Assembly: GCA_035471785.1 (NCBI GenBank)
Contig: DATIPQ010000082.1
Coordinates: 1-38,242, forward strand
DNA from: Acidobacteriota bacterium
GTDB taxonomy: Bacteria > Acidobacteriota > UBA6911 > RPQK01 > DATIPO01
Length of the DNA stretch: 38,242 nt
Reading direction: 5' to 3'
Shown here: positions 16,958 through 24,054 of the stretch, piece after piece
Layout of the letters: each line of letters starts with the position of its first letter
Position numbering within the stretch: position 1 is the first letter of the stretch
The notes under the pieces: generated by a model
Told to the model about the DNA's origin: nothing
The model's database searches: none
What the model saw: only the letters and a program-made list of their open reading frames with translations
Program-made: the position numbers and the translations under genes

Positions 16958-17650
16958 TTAGGGCAATAGTCTTTTCTCGATTCTCTTCGAGCTGTTTGAA
17001 GAAGGCCGCCCGCGCCTCCCCTTTTCCTCGGCCCTGGGGTCGGGGAAAACAAGACTTACCCGACTAGGCCTCTTGAGCAGGCGCCCAATCTGCTCCGCGT
17101 AGAAGTTGCCCATCTTGAGTGCTGAGACGAACGAGGTCAACTCCCCAACCGACAAGGTAGCTTGCTTAACGTCGAAGGAATTTTTTTCTAATTCGAGGAG
17201 GAAAAGGAATCTGCTGAACAACGCCTCGAACTCTGGCGACAGGATGCTTGGGTCTTTGAACTGTCGGAAGAGGCGCAGTTTTCGAGGGTCCGTCACCGCA
17301 GTTGGTGCATGTTGGTCAATAAGGTGGTGGTTGGGGCAGAGCGGGATCAGGTTCTTATGCTCGTTGTTCGAGGGGTCCCCGTCGATGTGGTGCAAATGAG
17401 GGTTTCTGCCACCGCAGATGGCACACTTGTGGGCGAACTCCCTGAGGACAGCCTCTCCTTCGTTTTCTTCGGAACTTGTTTTCGAGCCATGGGCTGCTTG
17501 GGAAAGCGTAGCACGGAGTCCCACCTTGCCGGAAGCCGTCTGGTGGCTCTTCGAACGAGGGTGACTCGCGTAACTTGTTATAGTTTTCGGAGTACTGCTT
17601 GCCCTCTCTAACCTCTTGACAAAGATTCTGCCCCAGACTAGAGTTCCCAA
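16958..17650 (-). CDS. HNH endonuclease family protein
   Basis: Up to 230 residues. The HNH zinc-finger nuclease core is clear: C76-x2-C79, then HLHHIDG with H87, H88 and D90, N100, and C105-x2-HH (108-109). A helical C-terminal domain of about 90 residues ends in a basic tail. The start is uncertain. The first 60 residues are of low quality, and a good promoter for the divergent membrane-protein gene (17616-17644) lies inside them, so a GTG at 17524 (188 residues) is a reasonable alternative. HNH proteins of this kind serve in restriction, homing or phage packaging; nothing here decides which. It lies back to back with the membrane-protein gene inside element I. Confidence 0.75.
   Translation of the reverse strand: MGTLVWGRIFVKRLERASSTPKTITSYASHPRSKSHQTASGKVGLRATLSQAAHGSKTSSEENEGEAVLREFAHKCAICGGRNPHLHHIDGDPSNNEHKNLIPLCPNHHLIDQHAPTAVTDPRKLRLFRQFKDPSILSPEFEALFSRFLFLLELEKNSFDVKQATLSVGELTSFVSALKMGNFYAEQIGRLLKRPSRVSLVFPDPRAEEKGRRGRPSSNSSKRIEKRLLP
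17616..17644 (+). promoter_or_regulatory. Predicted promoter of the island membrane-protein gene
   Basis: A perfect TTGACA (17616-17621) and TAGAGT (17639-17644) with 17-bp spacing, 25 bp before the ATG at 17670. Confidence 0.55.
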
Positions 17651-17669
17651 CTAGCAGGTCTTCGAATCG

Positions 17670-18872
17670 ATGGCAACAAAAACTGACACGCAGAATACTG
17701 CAACGGGCCAAGATAGCCTAATTCAACTTTGGTGCCATCACAACTCCACTCTGTTGCAGTGGCCCGCGTTAGTGCTTCTCGCCACCTTGCTCCTTGTAGC
17801 AGCTCTCGTTCCCGAAGATCCTTCAGCCCTTTTGAAGCCGTCGGACTGGGGAATTTGGCACTCCTGGCGCACAGGTTTTCTCGGTGTTGTCCTTCTGCTT
17901 GCTGGCTGGGCTCTATTCGCGGAGAGCTATACGATGGGCCGAGCCCGTCGAATCATGGACGATCTTGAGATTCGTAGCGCAGCGAACGATATCGACTTGT
18001 CAGCGATCTGCCATCCAAGGCCAGGCCTTTCTGGTGTGAGCATCCTTCGTTGGACCATGATTATTTGGGCGATACTTCTCACTTCACTAGGAGCGCTACT
18101 GGTCTTCGGTTTACGATTCGGGGTTTTGCTTTCCTTCTTGTTCCTAATCTGCTTCGTCTACGTTGATCGATGGAATTGGAGAAAGACAATGAAACACACA
18201 CCTGAAGAGTCGCTACAATCTCCAGAAGAGGATTCGCCTGGCGACGGCAAGTCCATCCAATTGCCGAGCAATCACAATACTCTCGTCGCTGAACACGGGG
18301 CACTGCGTCACGAGATTCGCGACAACAATCGCCTAAGCCTTCAAATACTCGGGGCGGTGCTAATCGTCAACGGGGCCTTCGTAAGCTATGCCTTTGGCCA
18401 AGTGCAGGATGATGGCCTTCCCAACACCGGGGCCCCGGCAATTCTTTTGATCTTGACGACAATACTAACCGTCTTGGCGACTGTTCAGAATCTGAACCTC
18501 GAATTGGGGACACAAGCTGTGGCGGTCTACATGCGAGAATTCCTGGAGCCAAAGTCAAACGATTTTAGATGGGAGAGGTATCTTTGGATCGCACAAGAAA
18601 AGAAGCGGGTGAATACTTTCTCGAGGATTATTAAATACAATCGCTTTCTCTACTACACCATCACCGGCCTTAGTGTCTTTGCGTTTTGTAAGCTAACGCT
18701 GAACCTCACGGACCTCTGGTCGGGGGGCCTGACCGGAGTTCTTGTAGCGGTCGGCGTCCTGGTGATTGAATTGATTCGGCGCAATTTTCGACGTAACCAT
18801 CTACCCCGCTTGATTTCCATATGCGTCGGGCGGGACCTGCGCTCTAGCTCTAGCGGTAGGTCGCTCACGTGA
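17670..18872 (+). CDS. Eight-helix membrane protein of unknown function
   Basis: A 400-residue protein with two membrane modules. The first has helices at about 31-47, 68-83, 125-146 and 147-165. A charged cytoplasmic stretch (about 166-204, rich in Pro, Glu and Ser) follows. The second module has helices at about 224-243, 256-277, 330-350 and 357-375. It begins LVAEHGALRHEIRDNNRLSL and has an amphipathic AVAVYMREFLEPKSNDFRWE segment. This second module resembles a family of unnamed four-helix membrane proteins, in which a short helix precedes paired membrane helices and a second helical hairpin. I recognise no enzymatic motif. Membrane proteins beside nuclease-like genes on islands are sometimes defence effectors, but that is conjecture here. 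Codon use is visibly less GC-biased than in chromosomal neighbours. Confidence 0.75.
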   Translation: MATKTDTQNTATGQDSLIQLWCHHNSTLLQWPALVLLATLLLVAALVPEDPSALLKPSDWGIWHSWRTGFLGVVLLLAGWALFAESYTMGRARRIMDDLEIRSAANDIDLSAICHPRPGLSGVSILRWTMIIWAILLTSLGALLVFGLRFGVLLSFLFLICFVYVDRWNWRKTMKHTPEESLQSPEEDSPGDGKSIQLPSNHNTLVAEHGALRHEIRDNNRLSLQILGAVLIVNGAFVSYAFGQVQDDGLPNTGAPAILLILTTILTVLATVQNLNLELGTQAVAVYMREFLEPKSNDFRWERYLWIAQEKKRVNTFSRIIKYNRFLYYTITGLSVFAFCKLTLNLTDLWSGGLTGVLVAVGVLVIELIRRNFRRNHLPRLISICVGRDLRSSSSGRSLT

Positions 18873-18887
18873 CCTACCGGTGGCGGG

Positions 18888-19340
18888 TTAACATGCCGAG
18901 TTTGTGTTGCCAACGCACCCATCAACGCCATAGGCCGAAGCTGGCGCGGTCACACGGATTGTCCTACAATTCTCGTCGAATGCGCGAATCCGAGGGTGAG
19001 GCTGCTCCACCATGTCTGGATGGTAGGAGAGTATCAACTCGTGAAAGCTTTCATCTGCTGAGCGCGGCACGCACATAACCAACAAGGGGAACGAGTCCGT
19101 CAGGCTCTTGCATTCGATGGCGCATCGCACGCGAAGTTTCCCATGAGATTTCTGCGCGCGAATGTCGAACTGACGTGTCTTCTGTGTGACGGGATCGGTA
19201 TAGGAGCCACCATGGTCGCATTGAGATCCTAGTGAGGACAAGCGTTCGAGGCAGCGAAGTTCGAACGTAAAGTCGGACGACGTGTTCAGATACTCCTTTA
19301 ATTCAGCCGGACCTATTGGGTCATCCTTTGGCTTTGCCAT
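18888..19340 (-). CDS. PD-(D/E)XK nuclease-like protein, probably truncated
   Basis: A 150-residue protein. It has the core pattern of the restriction-endonuclease fold: a helix (FTFELRCLERLSSLG), then HGGSYTDPVTQKTRQFDIRA supplying the Asp, then RCAIECKSL supplying Glu and Lys (ExK). FPLLVMCVPRSADESFHELI follows. From memory, related unnamed proteins continue for another 100 or so residues, whereas here the frame ends in a Cys/Gly-rich tail (YGVDGCVGNTNSAC) that looks out of family. This suggests C-terminal loss. A methylase partner is not present. It converges on the membrane-protein gene with a 15-bp gap. Confidence 0.6.
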   Translation of the reverse strand: MAKPKDDPIGPAELKEYLNTSSDFTFELRCLERLSSLGSQCDHGGSYTDPVTQKTRQFDIRAQKSHGKLRVRCAIECKSLTDSFPLLVMCVPRSADESFHELILSYHPDMVEQPHPRIRAFDENCRTIRVTAPASAYGVDGCVGNTNSAC

Positions 19341-19440
19341 GGGGCGGGTTCTCCTGCCGCTAACGATTCGGCTCAGGGGCGGCGCAAGATCGACGAGCGC
19401 CCCTCTGCTCCCAGGTATGCGATTGACTCTCTTTCGTGGC

Positions 19441-19587
19441 TTAGGGCAGCTCCCTGGCGGCGCCGGATTCTAGCGGTGGATGAACCACCAAAGAAAGTGC
19501 CAGTACCAGCACATGAAGTGCTGCCAGGAATACGTTGCCGGGTTTTGCGACCCGGTTTGGAGCCTCTGTATTGTTGATTTCCTCCAT
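19441..19587 (-). CDS. Small single-helix membrane protein (48 residues)
   Basis: A short frame starting MEEINNTEAPNRVAK, followed by one hydrophobic helix (NVFLAALHVLVLALSLVV, about residues 18-35) and a short polar tail ending RELP. A strong purine-rich ribosome site (AGGAGGGAGGG) ends 8 bp before the ATG at 19587, the main reason to believe it. I recognise no family. It lies between the nuclease-like gene and the recombinase, on the same strand as both. It could be a small membrane toxin or regulator, but nothing shows this. Confidence 0.4.
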   Translation of the reverse strand: MEEINNTEAPNRVAKPGNVFLAALHVLVLALSLVVHPPLESGAARELP

Positions 19588-19777
19588 ATCGGTACCCTCC
19601 TCCCTCCTCATGTTCGAGGTTTGCTTTGCGGATTTGCAAGTTTGAGTAAGGGCCGACTCAGGACGCTGCTCCAGAGCATTCGCTCCCCTAAACCACGAAA
19701 TCTTTCACACTCCTTAGTGCGCCATTTCCATGCATAACCAGAAATACTACTGCATTCCCTCGGACGGTGCTCTGACG

Positions 19778-20399
19778 CTAGCCAAGAGTACCACTCTGAC
19801 GCTGGCCCAACCTTTTGAGCTTGCGGGCCACGGTCGATTTCCCCACCTTCAGCAGCCTAGCCATCTGTCTCAGGCTCATACCCTTCTCGGCCATCTCTCG
19901 AAGCCTCTCAGCATCGATATCGGCCTTTGGCGGTCCCAACTCCTTGCCTTCCGCCTTGGCCTTCCTCAGCCCGGCCTTGACCCTCTCGGCGATGATATCC
20001 CGCTCAAGCTGGGCCACGGCGCTGACGATGGTGAACACAGCCATTCCTAGAGGGCTGGTGGTGTCGATGGATTCCTGGAAACTCACGAAGTCGATGCCCA
20101 CATCGCGGAACTCCTCAAGCGAGATCAGCAGATGGCGGGTCGAGCGGGCGAAGCGGTCAAAGCGCCAGACAAGCACGATGTCGAAGCGGCGCTTCTTGCC
20201 ATCGTCCATCAGGCGGTTGAGGGCCGGGCGGCTGCTCTTGGTTCCGCTTACCGCTTCGTCCACATACTCCCCGGCGATCTTCCAGCCCCGTTGCGAAGCG
20301 TACTTGCGCAAGTCTAATAGCTGGGGCTTGGCCGACTGCTCCTCCGAAGTAGAGACGCGGGTGTTGGCGGCCATAGAGGGCGACTTGCTTGGTCTTCAT
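19778..20399 (-). pseudogene. Serine recombinase (resolvase/invertase family) broken by a 10-bp insertion
   Basis: The reading frame from the ATG at 20399 (MKTKQVALYG), with AAGGAG 7 bp upstream, encodes the first strand of a resolvase. It then shifts out of frame, and the rest (RVSTSEEQ with the catalytic Ser, then VWRFDRFARSTRHL, IDFVSFQESIDTTSPLG, QLERDIIAERVKAGLRKA) continues in the next frame. Removing the 10 bases at 20363-20372 restores the canonical ALYARVSTSEEQ exactly and gives a 203-residue protein of normal length. The C-terminal helix-turn-helix (SLRQMARLLKVGKSTVARKL) is intact. An ATG at 20374 could still give a product lacking the first strand, which is unlikely to fold well. 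Confidence 0.8.
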
Positions 20400-20455
20400 G
20401 GCGGCTCTCCTTCCCCGTGGCGGAACGGGAGCGCCCATGGCGGACCTTGCCCAGC

Positions 20456-20480
20456 CCTGAGCGCTCATTTTCCGCTCAGG
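20456..20480. terminator. Inverted repeat between recombinase and ArdC fragment
   Basis: CCTGAGCG (20456-20463) and CGCTCAGG (20473-20480) form an 8-bp stem with a 9-base loop, T-rich on the plus strand. It lies 10 bp after the stop of the ArdC fragment and may end its transcription, though no T tract follows the stem on either strand. Confidence 0.35.
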
Positions 20481-20489
20481 TCAGGGCCT

Positions 20490-20774
20490 TCAGTGGCTTT
20501 GCTGGGGTTGGCGGTTAAGGATGAAATCGGCCGATTTCTGGGCCTGGGCCGCAGCGATCACCACCAAGCGGGGATCGCCTTTGAGCCGCTTCAGCCAGCC
20601 GGAGATGTAAGCCGCTTGGTTTTCGATCGCGGCGGGCTCTAGGCCGGATTCGCCGCACAGGAAGGCCGCGCCCATCTCGGCCACCAGTTCCTCTTGGGAG
20701 TAGTCGGGCGAGCCGAAGCGGGCCATCTGCTTGAGAGTAGGCCGGGAGAGACGGGAACCGTGACCAGTGGAGTG
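20490..20774 (-). pseudogene. C-terminal fragment of an ArdC-like anti-restriction protein
   Basis: Read from codon 20774 the frame gives HSTGHGSRL, then SRPTLKQMARFG, YSQEELVAEMGAAFLCGESG, and AAYISGWLKRLKGD with QKSADFIL. This is the end of the ArdC/DUF1738 zincin-like domain of plasmid anti-restriction proteins, including the second half of its metal site (family pattern HELxHSTGH). The N-terminal ssDNA-binding domain and the HE pair are gone. The break falls exactly at the 32-bp palindrome. An ATG at 20726 would give at most 78 residues. ArdC is typical plasmid or conjugative-element cargo, so element I probably absorbed conjugative DNA. Confidence 0.75.
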
Positions 20775-20804
20775 ACGATTATGCCGATATCGGCATAATC
20801 GTCA
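20773..20804. repeat. Perfect 32-bp palindrome at a gene-fragment junction
   Basis: TGACGATTATGCCGAT is followed directly by its reverse complement with no spacer. To its left the ArdC fragment runs leftward, and to its right the integrase fragment runs rightward; both are 5'-truncated at the palindrome. It could be an operator for a dimeric repressor, a recombination site, or the scar of a fold-back rearrangement. Confidence 0.9.
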
Positions 20805-20961
20805 TACCTTCGCGAGTTTCTTGGCCATGAGCGGGGTGGACCTGCTGACCATCAAGAAACTGATGCGCCACAAGACCATGGCCATGACTCTCCGCTACGC
20901 TCACCTGAGCGATCAGCACACCAAGTCCGCCGTCGAACGACTGTCCTTCGAAGAGCCCTAA
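20800..20961 (+). pseudogene. C-terminal fragment of a tyrosine-recombinase integrase
   Basis: 53 codons ending in TAA at 20959. They match the end of a phage-type integrase: RHTFASFLAMSGVDLLTI (the Arg of the HxxR box), KKLMRHKTMAMTLRYAHLS with the histidine of box III and the nucleophilic Tyr, then AVERLSFEEP. The first 200-300 residues and the start codon are missing; the frame begins at the 32-bp palindrome. The position, about 100 bp from attachment repeat B, is where an integrase gene of a tRNA-targeting element normally ends. Confidence 0.82.
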
Positions 20962-20988
20962 AATGAGCGCGAGGAGGCACTTTAATGG

Positions 20989-21015
20989 GCTCGTTTTTCC
21001 CACATATGTCCCACA
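20989..21015. repeat. 27-bp repeat beside attachment site B
   Basis: Second copy of the sequence at 16631-16657 (26 of 27 identical). It lies between the integrase fragment and attachment repeat B. Confidence 0.75.
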
Positions 21016-21063
21016 GTGGGATTTTCGGAGAAGAGGCCGACGGCGCTAAGTTGTTGAAAATAA

Positions 21064-21111
21064 TGGTGCCGGGGGACGGAATCGAACCGCCGACACGCGG
21101 ATTTTCAGTCC
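21064..21111. repeat. Attachment-site repeat B (tRNA-Phe 3' fragment)
   Basis: A 48-bp exact copy of the 3' part of tRNA-Phe, located between the two putative elements. The 5' part of the tRNA is absent, so it does not encode a tRNA. Confidence 0.93.
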
Positions 21112-21143
21112 GATTCCGCATGTATAGGCCAATCCAGTCACCC

Positions 21144-21809
21144 TTAGCCTGAGCGAGTTTTCTTCAGCATCCTCAGGTACTTGGGCTCGTAAGGGTTCAT
21201 GGGCTCTGGAGACTCGATTTTCAGAATTCCTTCCGGTATCCTTCCGCTTTCCTTCCGGATCCGGGCCAGCCAAGCGCCGACGTTGACTTTGCCGAACACC
21301 TCCAGCCGGCCCTTGGGCGGCTCCAGCTCGTAGGCATTATCGAACTCGTCGCCCGTGGTGGACACCACCTTCTGGCGTACCAGCAGCACGCCCGACTTCA
21401 CGGCCCGCTCCGCGCAACACGCGGGGGGTGCCTGGCGCAGAAGGCTGGGAACTTCTGCAACTCGCCCGCTCCGCGCATCGAGACGGTCGAAGCGGACGTC
21501 TCCCAAACCGGGCAGCAGCCAGGTCCTCAGGACGCTTACGTAATCCCGCCAGGTCGACACGCGGTAGGAGCTCTTGTGCATGCCGCGCCAGTCCTCGATG
21601 TAAGCCCGCAACTTGATCTTTCCGGGCGTCCGGTAGCTTCCGTAGGCAAGAGCTTCGGCGTCCCGATCAAGCCAGCGGCGCACCTCCCGCCACGTGTCGG
21701 CGGTAAATCGCTCCCTCTTGCCGGCGGCATCCTCCTTGAGACCGAAGGCGGCCAGAGGCGGTGGTTTCCTTGTAGTGGTGCATCCCCTGTCCGCCGCCTT
21801 TGTTTCCAA
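21144..21809 (-). pseudogene. Degenerate phage-type integrase (N-terminal half)
   Basis: The first ~110 residues look like the arm-binding and core-binding domains of a tyrosine integrase. They include FTADTWREVRRWLDRDAE, LRAYIEDWRGMHKSSYRVST and WRDYVSVLRTWLLPGLGDVR followed by FDRLDA. After that the frame loses family character; a helical piece (AVKSGVLLV) can still be seen after a garbled stretch, and the expected catalytic domain (R...HxxR...Y) never appears before the stop at 21144. The final 70 residues are not recognised. It was probably inactivated by internal deletions and frameshifts. Its end lies beside attachment repeat B, again the expected place for an integrase. Confidence 0.55.
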
Positions 21810-21956
21810 ACCCCCGGCAATCCCTTCTGTCCTCCTGACAAGGATTGAGAGAAAAGCTAATCAACCAAGGGGGGGTTGCCTCTTTCGCAGCCTTGGTGCT
21901 AAGCTGCCCAAGCTTAGTCAAAGAGAATCGCTTTACCAAGAGAGAGGCTTCCCCCC

Positions 21957-22094
21957 ATGATGATCCTCCTCGCGGTCCTACACATGGTTTTGTGGACCGC
22001 GGCTATGCTTCTATCTCCACCTGCAGACTCTTGCTCAAAGAGATTTACTTTAGACACGGATTGGCGCGGTAATTCGAATGGAGATAAACTATGA
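21957..22094 (+). CDS. Small exported or membrane peptide (45 residues)
   Basis: A short frame opening with a hydrophobic, signal-like segment (MMILLAVLHMVLWTAAMLL) followed by a polar tail with one Cys. Its TGA overlaps the ATG of the next gene (ATGA at 22091-22094), which suggests translational coupling. A GAGAGG sits upstream. I do not recognise it. It may be a real small secreted peptide or a leader frame controlling the next gene. Confidence 0.4.
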   Translation: MMILLAVLHMVLWTAAMLLSPPADSCSKRFTLDTDWRGNSNGDKL

Positions 22095-22681
22095 ACGCGT
22101 TCTCAATGACTGTTCTTTCCTTTTTCCTCCTCCTGTCTCTATCAGCGCAGGACCCGGCGCAAGATGTCCCAGAGGTGTTCAAGGACACGCCCCGCGGCTA
22201 CACGATCCAAGGCGGCGACCAACCGGTCACCACCTACACCGCGGTGCGGACCTTCCTGCGAATGCTTGAAAACCGGATTGTAATTCTGGATGAGAGGGGC
22301 GACCATCGCCCGCTGACACTGTTTGCTTCGCGATTTGGTGTGCTTGAAGGGACCAGGGCCTGGGATGCGCTTATGGAAGCTCACTCGGCTTGCAAGCCGA
22401 TTCTCGACCGCAAGCTTCCCACCGAGTCGGCGGCGGCCGGCGCTAAGGTCGCACCGGAACAGGCCCAACTCGACTTCAATCGCAGAGTTGTTCTGGATCT
22501 GAAAAGGGAGTACTTGATTCTCCTAGCGGGTTTGAGGGACGACGGGGTGGATGTCGAAGCCTTCAAGCGCTTCATCAAGGAGGAGGTCAGCCGACACGTC
22601 GTGGTCGGCTCAGATGTCCCAATAGACGATCCCGCGGTCCAGCGAATGCTGGCTGTAGAAAGACTTTTCGACAATCGCTGA
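22091..22681 (+). CDS. Secreted protein of unknown function
   Basis: A 196-residue protein with a signal peptide (about residues 1-19, ending LSA-Q). The mature part is largely helical and charged (RTFLRMLENRIVILDERGDH, QLDFNRRVVLDLKREYLILL, FKRFIKEEVSR), with a single Cys. No family is recognised. It is the second gene of a three-gene run in element II; the next gene starts 18 bp later after a strong AGAGAGGAGA ribosome site. Confidence 0.65.
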   Translation: MNAFSMTVLSFFLLLSLSAQDPAQDVPEVFKDTPRGYTIQGGDQPVTTYTAVRTFLRMLENRIVILDERGDHRPLTLFASRFGVLEGTRAWDALMEAHSACKPILDRKLPTESAAAGAKVAPEQAQLDFNRRVVLDLKREYLILLAGLRDDGVDVEAFKRFIKEEVSRHVVVGSDVPIDDPAVQRMLAVERLFDNR

Positions 22682-22699
22682 AAGAGAGAGGAGACGACG

Positions 22700-23137
22700 A
22701 TGTCTAACCGATTCAGAGTTGCTGTTTTGCTGGCCCTGGCTGCGATTGTTTCCACTGGCGTGTTTGCTGACGCTGAGGCCGCAAACATGGTGCGACTTAC
22801 CCTTGACACGCGGATAGAGTGCACTGCTCCGAATCAGGCGTGTGGAGAGACATTTACTTCTTCAGAAATCGTCGAGATTGACCCAGAGCACGTCGGAAAG
22901 ACCCATATTATCGTTACTCGGATCTGGGTTTGCGCCGGTATACGGGGACTGTTGGATGAAAATGTGAAGCAGGGCCCAGCTCAGGAGGGTGCTTTGTTGT
23001 TGGGATACGCCACAGTTTCTCCGATCTTGGGCGATCAATTCACGGCGACGGGAGCCAAGGGCAGAGTCACAGGCGGAATCCAAAACGTTTTTTTCATGTT
23101 CGCCAGCGACCCCTTCTGCACATCGGCATTCTGTTGA
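22700..23137 (+). CDS. Secreted cysteine-containing protein of unknown function
   Basis: A 145-residue protein with a clear signal peptide (MSNRFRVAVLLALAAIVSTG, cleaved near FADAEA). The mature part is short and beta-rich, with five cysteines (IEC, QAC, WVC, PFC and the C-terminal AFC), suggesting disulfides in the periplasm or outside the cell. No family is recognised. It follows the preceding secreted protein in the same run. About 280 bp without a visible gene separate it from tRNA-Phe. Confidence 0.65.
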   Translation: MSNRFRVAVLLALAAIVSTGVFADAEAANMVRLTLDTRIECTAPNQACGETFTSSEIVEIDPEHVGKTHIIVTRIWVCAGIRGLLDENVKQGPAQEGALLLGYATVSPILGDQFTATGAKGRVTGGIQNVFFMFASDPFCTSAFC

Positions 23138-23419
23138 ACGCTGGCTGAGTACTTGACGAAGGCTTCAAGCAGGTTTTTTGTGGCCTACATCATGTTCTCT
23201 TCCCCCAATCTCAGCACTGTCATGCAGCGGCTCATTGATAACCCGGAGTGGTTCAGCTGAGCCAAGTGATTCGGCGGAGGTTCGAAGACAGAAACGCCAG
23301 CGGAGCCAGTTCGGTCGCTATCACGCTCTTCCGGTTTTCTTCCGTTTTGCACAAGCCGTGTGCAACCTCAGAGTTATCGCTCACGACATTAACCCATTGG
23401 TCAGCTTGAAGTTAGGAAG

Positions 23420-23495
<76 letters not shown>

Positions 23496-23510
23496 TTTGG
23501 GGAAGTGACA

Positions 23511-23538
23511 ATCATACCAGAAAATTTTTCCTCTTCAA
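23511..23538 (-). promoter_or_regulatory. Predicted promoter of tRNA-Phe
   Basis: On the minus strand TTGAAG (23538-23533) and TATGAT (23516-23511) with 16-bp spacing, 15 bp before the tRNA 5' end. It lies outside the island and so is chromosomal. Confidence 0.5.
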
Positions 23539-23634
23539 CTCCATCATCGTGAGGCTGGCAGGGGCTTTGCGGGCGGACCCGAGGACTCGGCCGCGGTGGA
23601 CAGAAATGCCGCTCTGAGGCTACCATTGCAGCCT

Positions 23635-24045
23635 ATGAAAGAAGTCGTCTACACCGACCGGGCTCCCGATCCCGTCGGGCCCTATAGCCAGGCCATCCGG
23701 GCCAACGGGTTCATCTTCATCTCGGGGCAGATCCCGCTGCTGCCCAAGAAAGACGCACCGCCTTTGGAAGGGGGTTCCGGCGAAGTGCGGAGGGTCGGAA
23801 TTCAAGACCAGGCCCGGCAGGTGCTGGAAAACCTCAAAGCCATCCTGGAGGCGGCCGGAAGCTCGCTCGACAAGGTCGTCAAGACCTCCATCTTCCTCAG
23901 CGACATGGACAACTTCGGGGCCGTCAACCAGGTCTACGCCGAGTACTTCCCGCCCGATCAAAATCCGCCGGCACGGGCCACCGTCGAGGTGTCGCGCCTG
24001 CCCAAAGACGTGGACGTTGAAATCGAACTGGTGGCTTTGGAATAG
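23635..24045 (+). CDS. RidA family enamine/imine deaminase
   Basis: A 136-residue protein of the RidA/YjgF/UK114 family, which hydrolyses reactive enamine and imine intermediates produced by PLP enzymes. The family motifs [20 protein letters not shown], the [15 protein letters not shown] helix and [12 protein letters not shown] with the substrate-binding Arg are present. There is a slightly long loop ([16 protein letters not shown]) where many members have about 6-10 residues. The start at 23635 aligns with the family N-terminus; an ATG-like start at 23596 would add 13 unrelated residues. It is the first gene of a four-gene operon with two PLP-fold enzymes, which fits its protective role. Confidence 0.93.
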   Translation: MKEVVYTDRAPDPVGPYSQAIRANGFIFISGQIPLLPKKDAPPLEGGSGEVRRVGIQDQARQVLENLKAILEAAGSSLDKVVKTSIFLSDMDNFGAVNQVYAEYFPPDQNPPARATVEVSRLPKDVDVEIELVALE

Positions 24046-24054
24046 ATCGACGCC

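Larger units (their letters stand above)
16511..21111. mobile_element. Genomic island element I at tRNA-Phe
   Basis: About 4.6 kb bounded by attachment repeats A and B. It carries an HNH protein, an eight-helix membrane protein, a PD-(D/E)XK-like protein and a small membrane protein. It also holds broken mobility or anti-restriction genes: a serine recombinase with a 10-bp insertion, an ArdC C-terminus, and an integrase C-terminus whose end lies about 100 bp from repeat B, the usual position of an integrase. Many genes are truncated, so it is probably no longer able to excise by itself. Confidence 0.8.

Noticed and set aside
20157-20468. Separate 103-residue protein starting upstream of the recombinase
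   Set aside because: Only its MKTKQVALYG segment is meaningful, and it is the true start of the frameshifted recombinase.
23138-23419. Gene between the secreted protein and tRNA-Phe
   Set aside because: The open frame here runs antisense through the tRNA and shows no family or codon signal.
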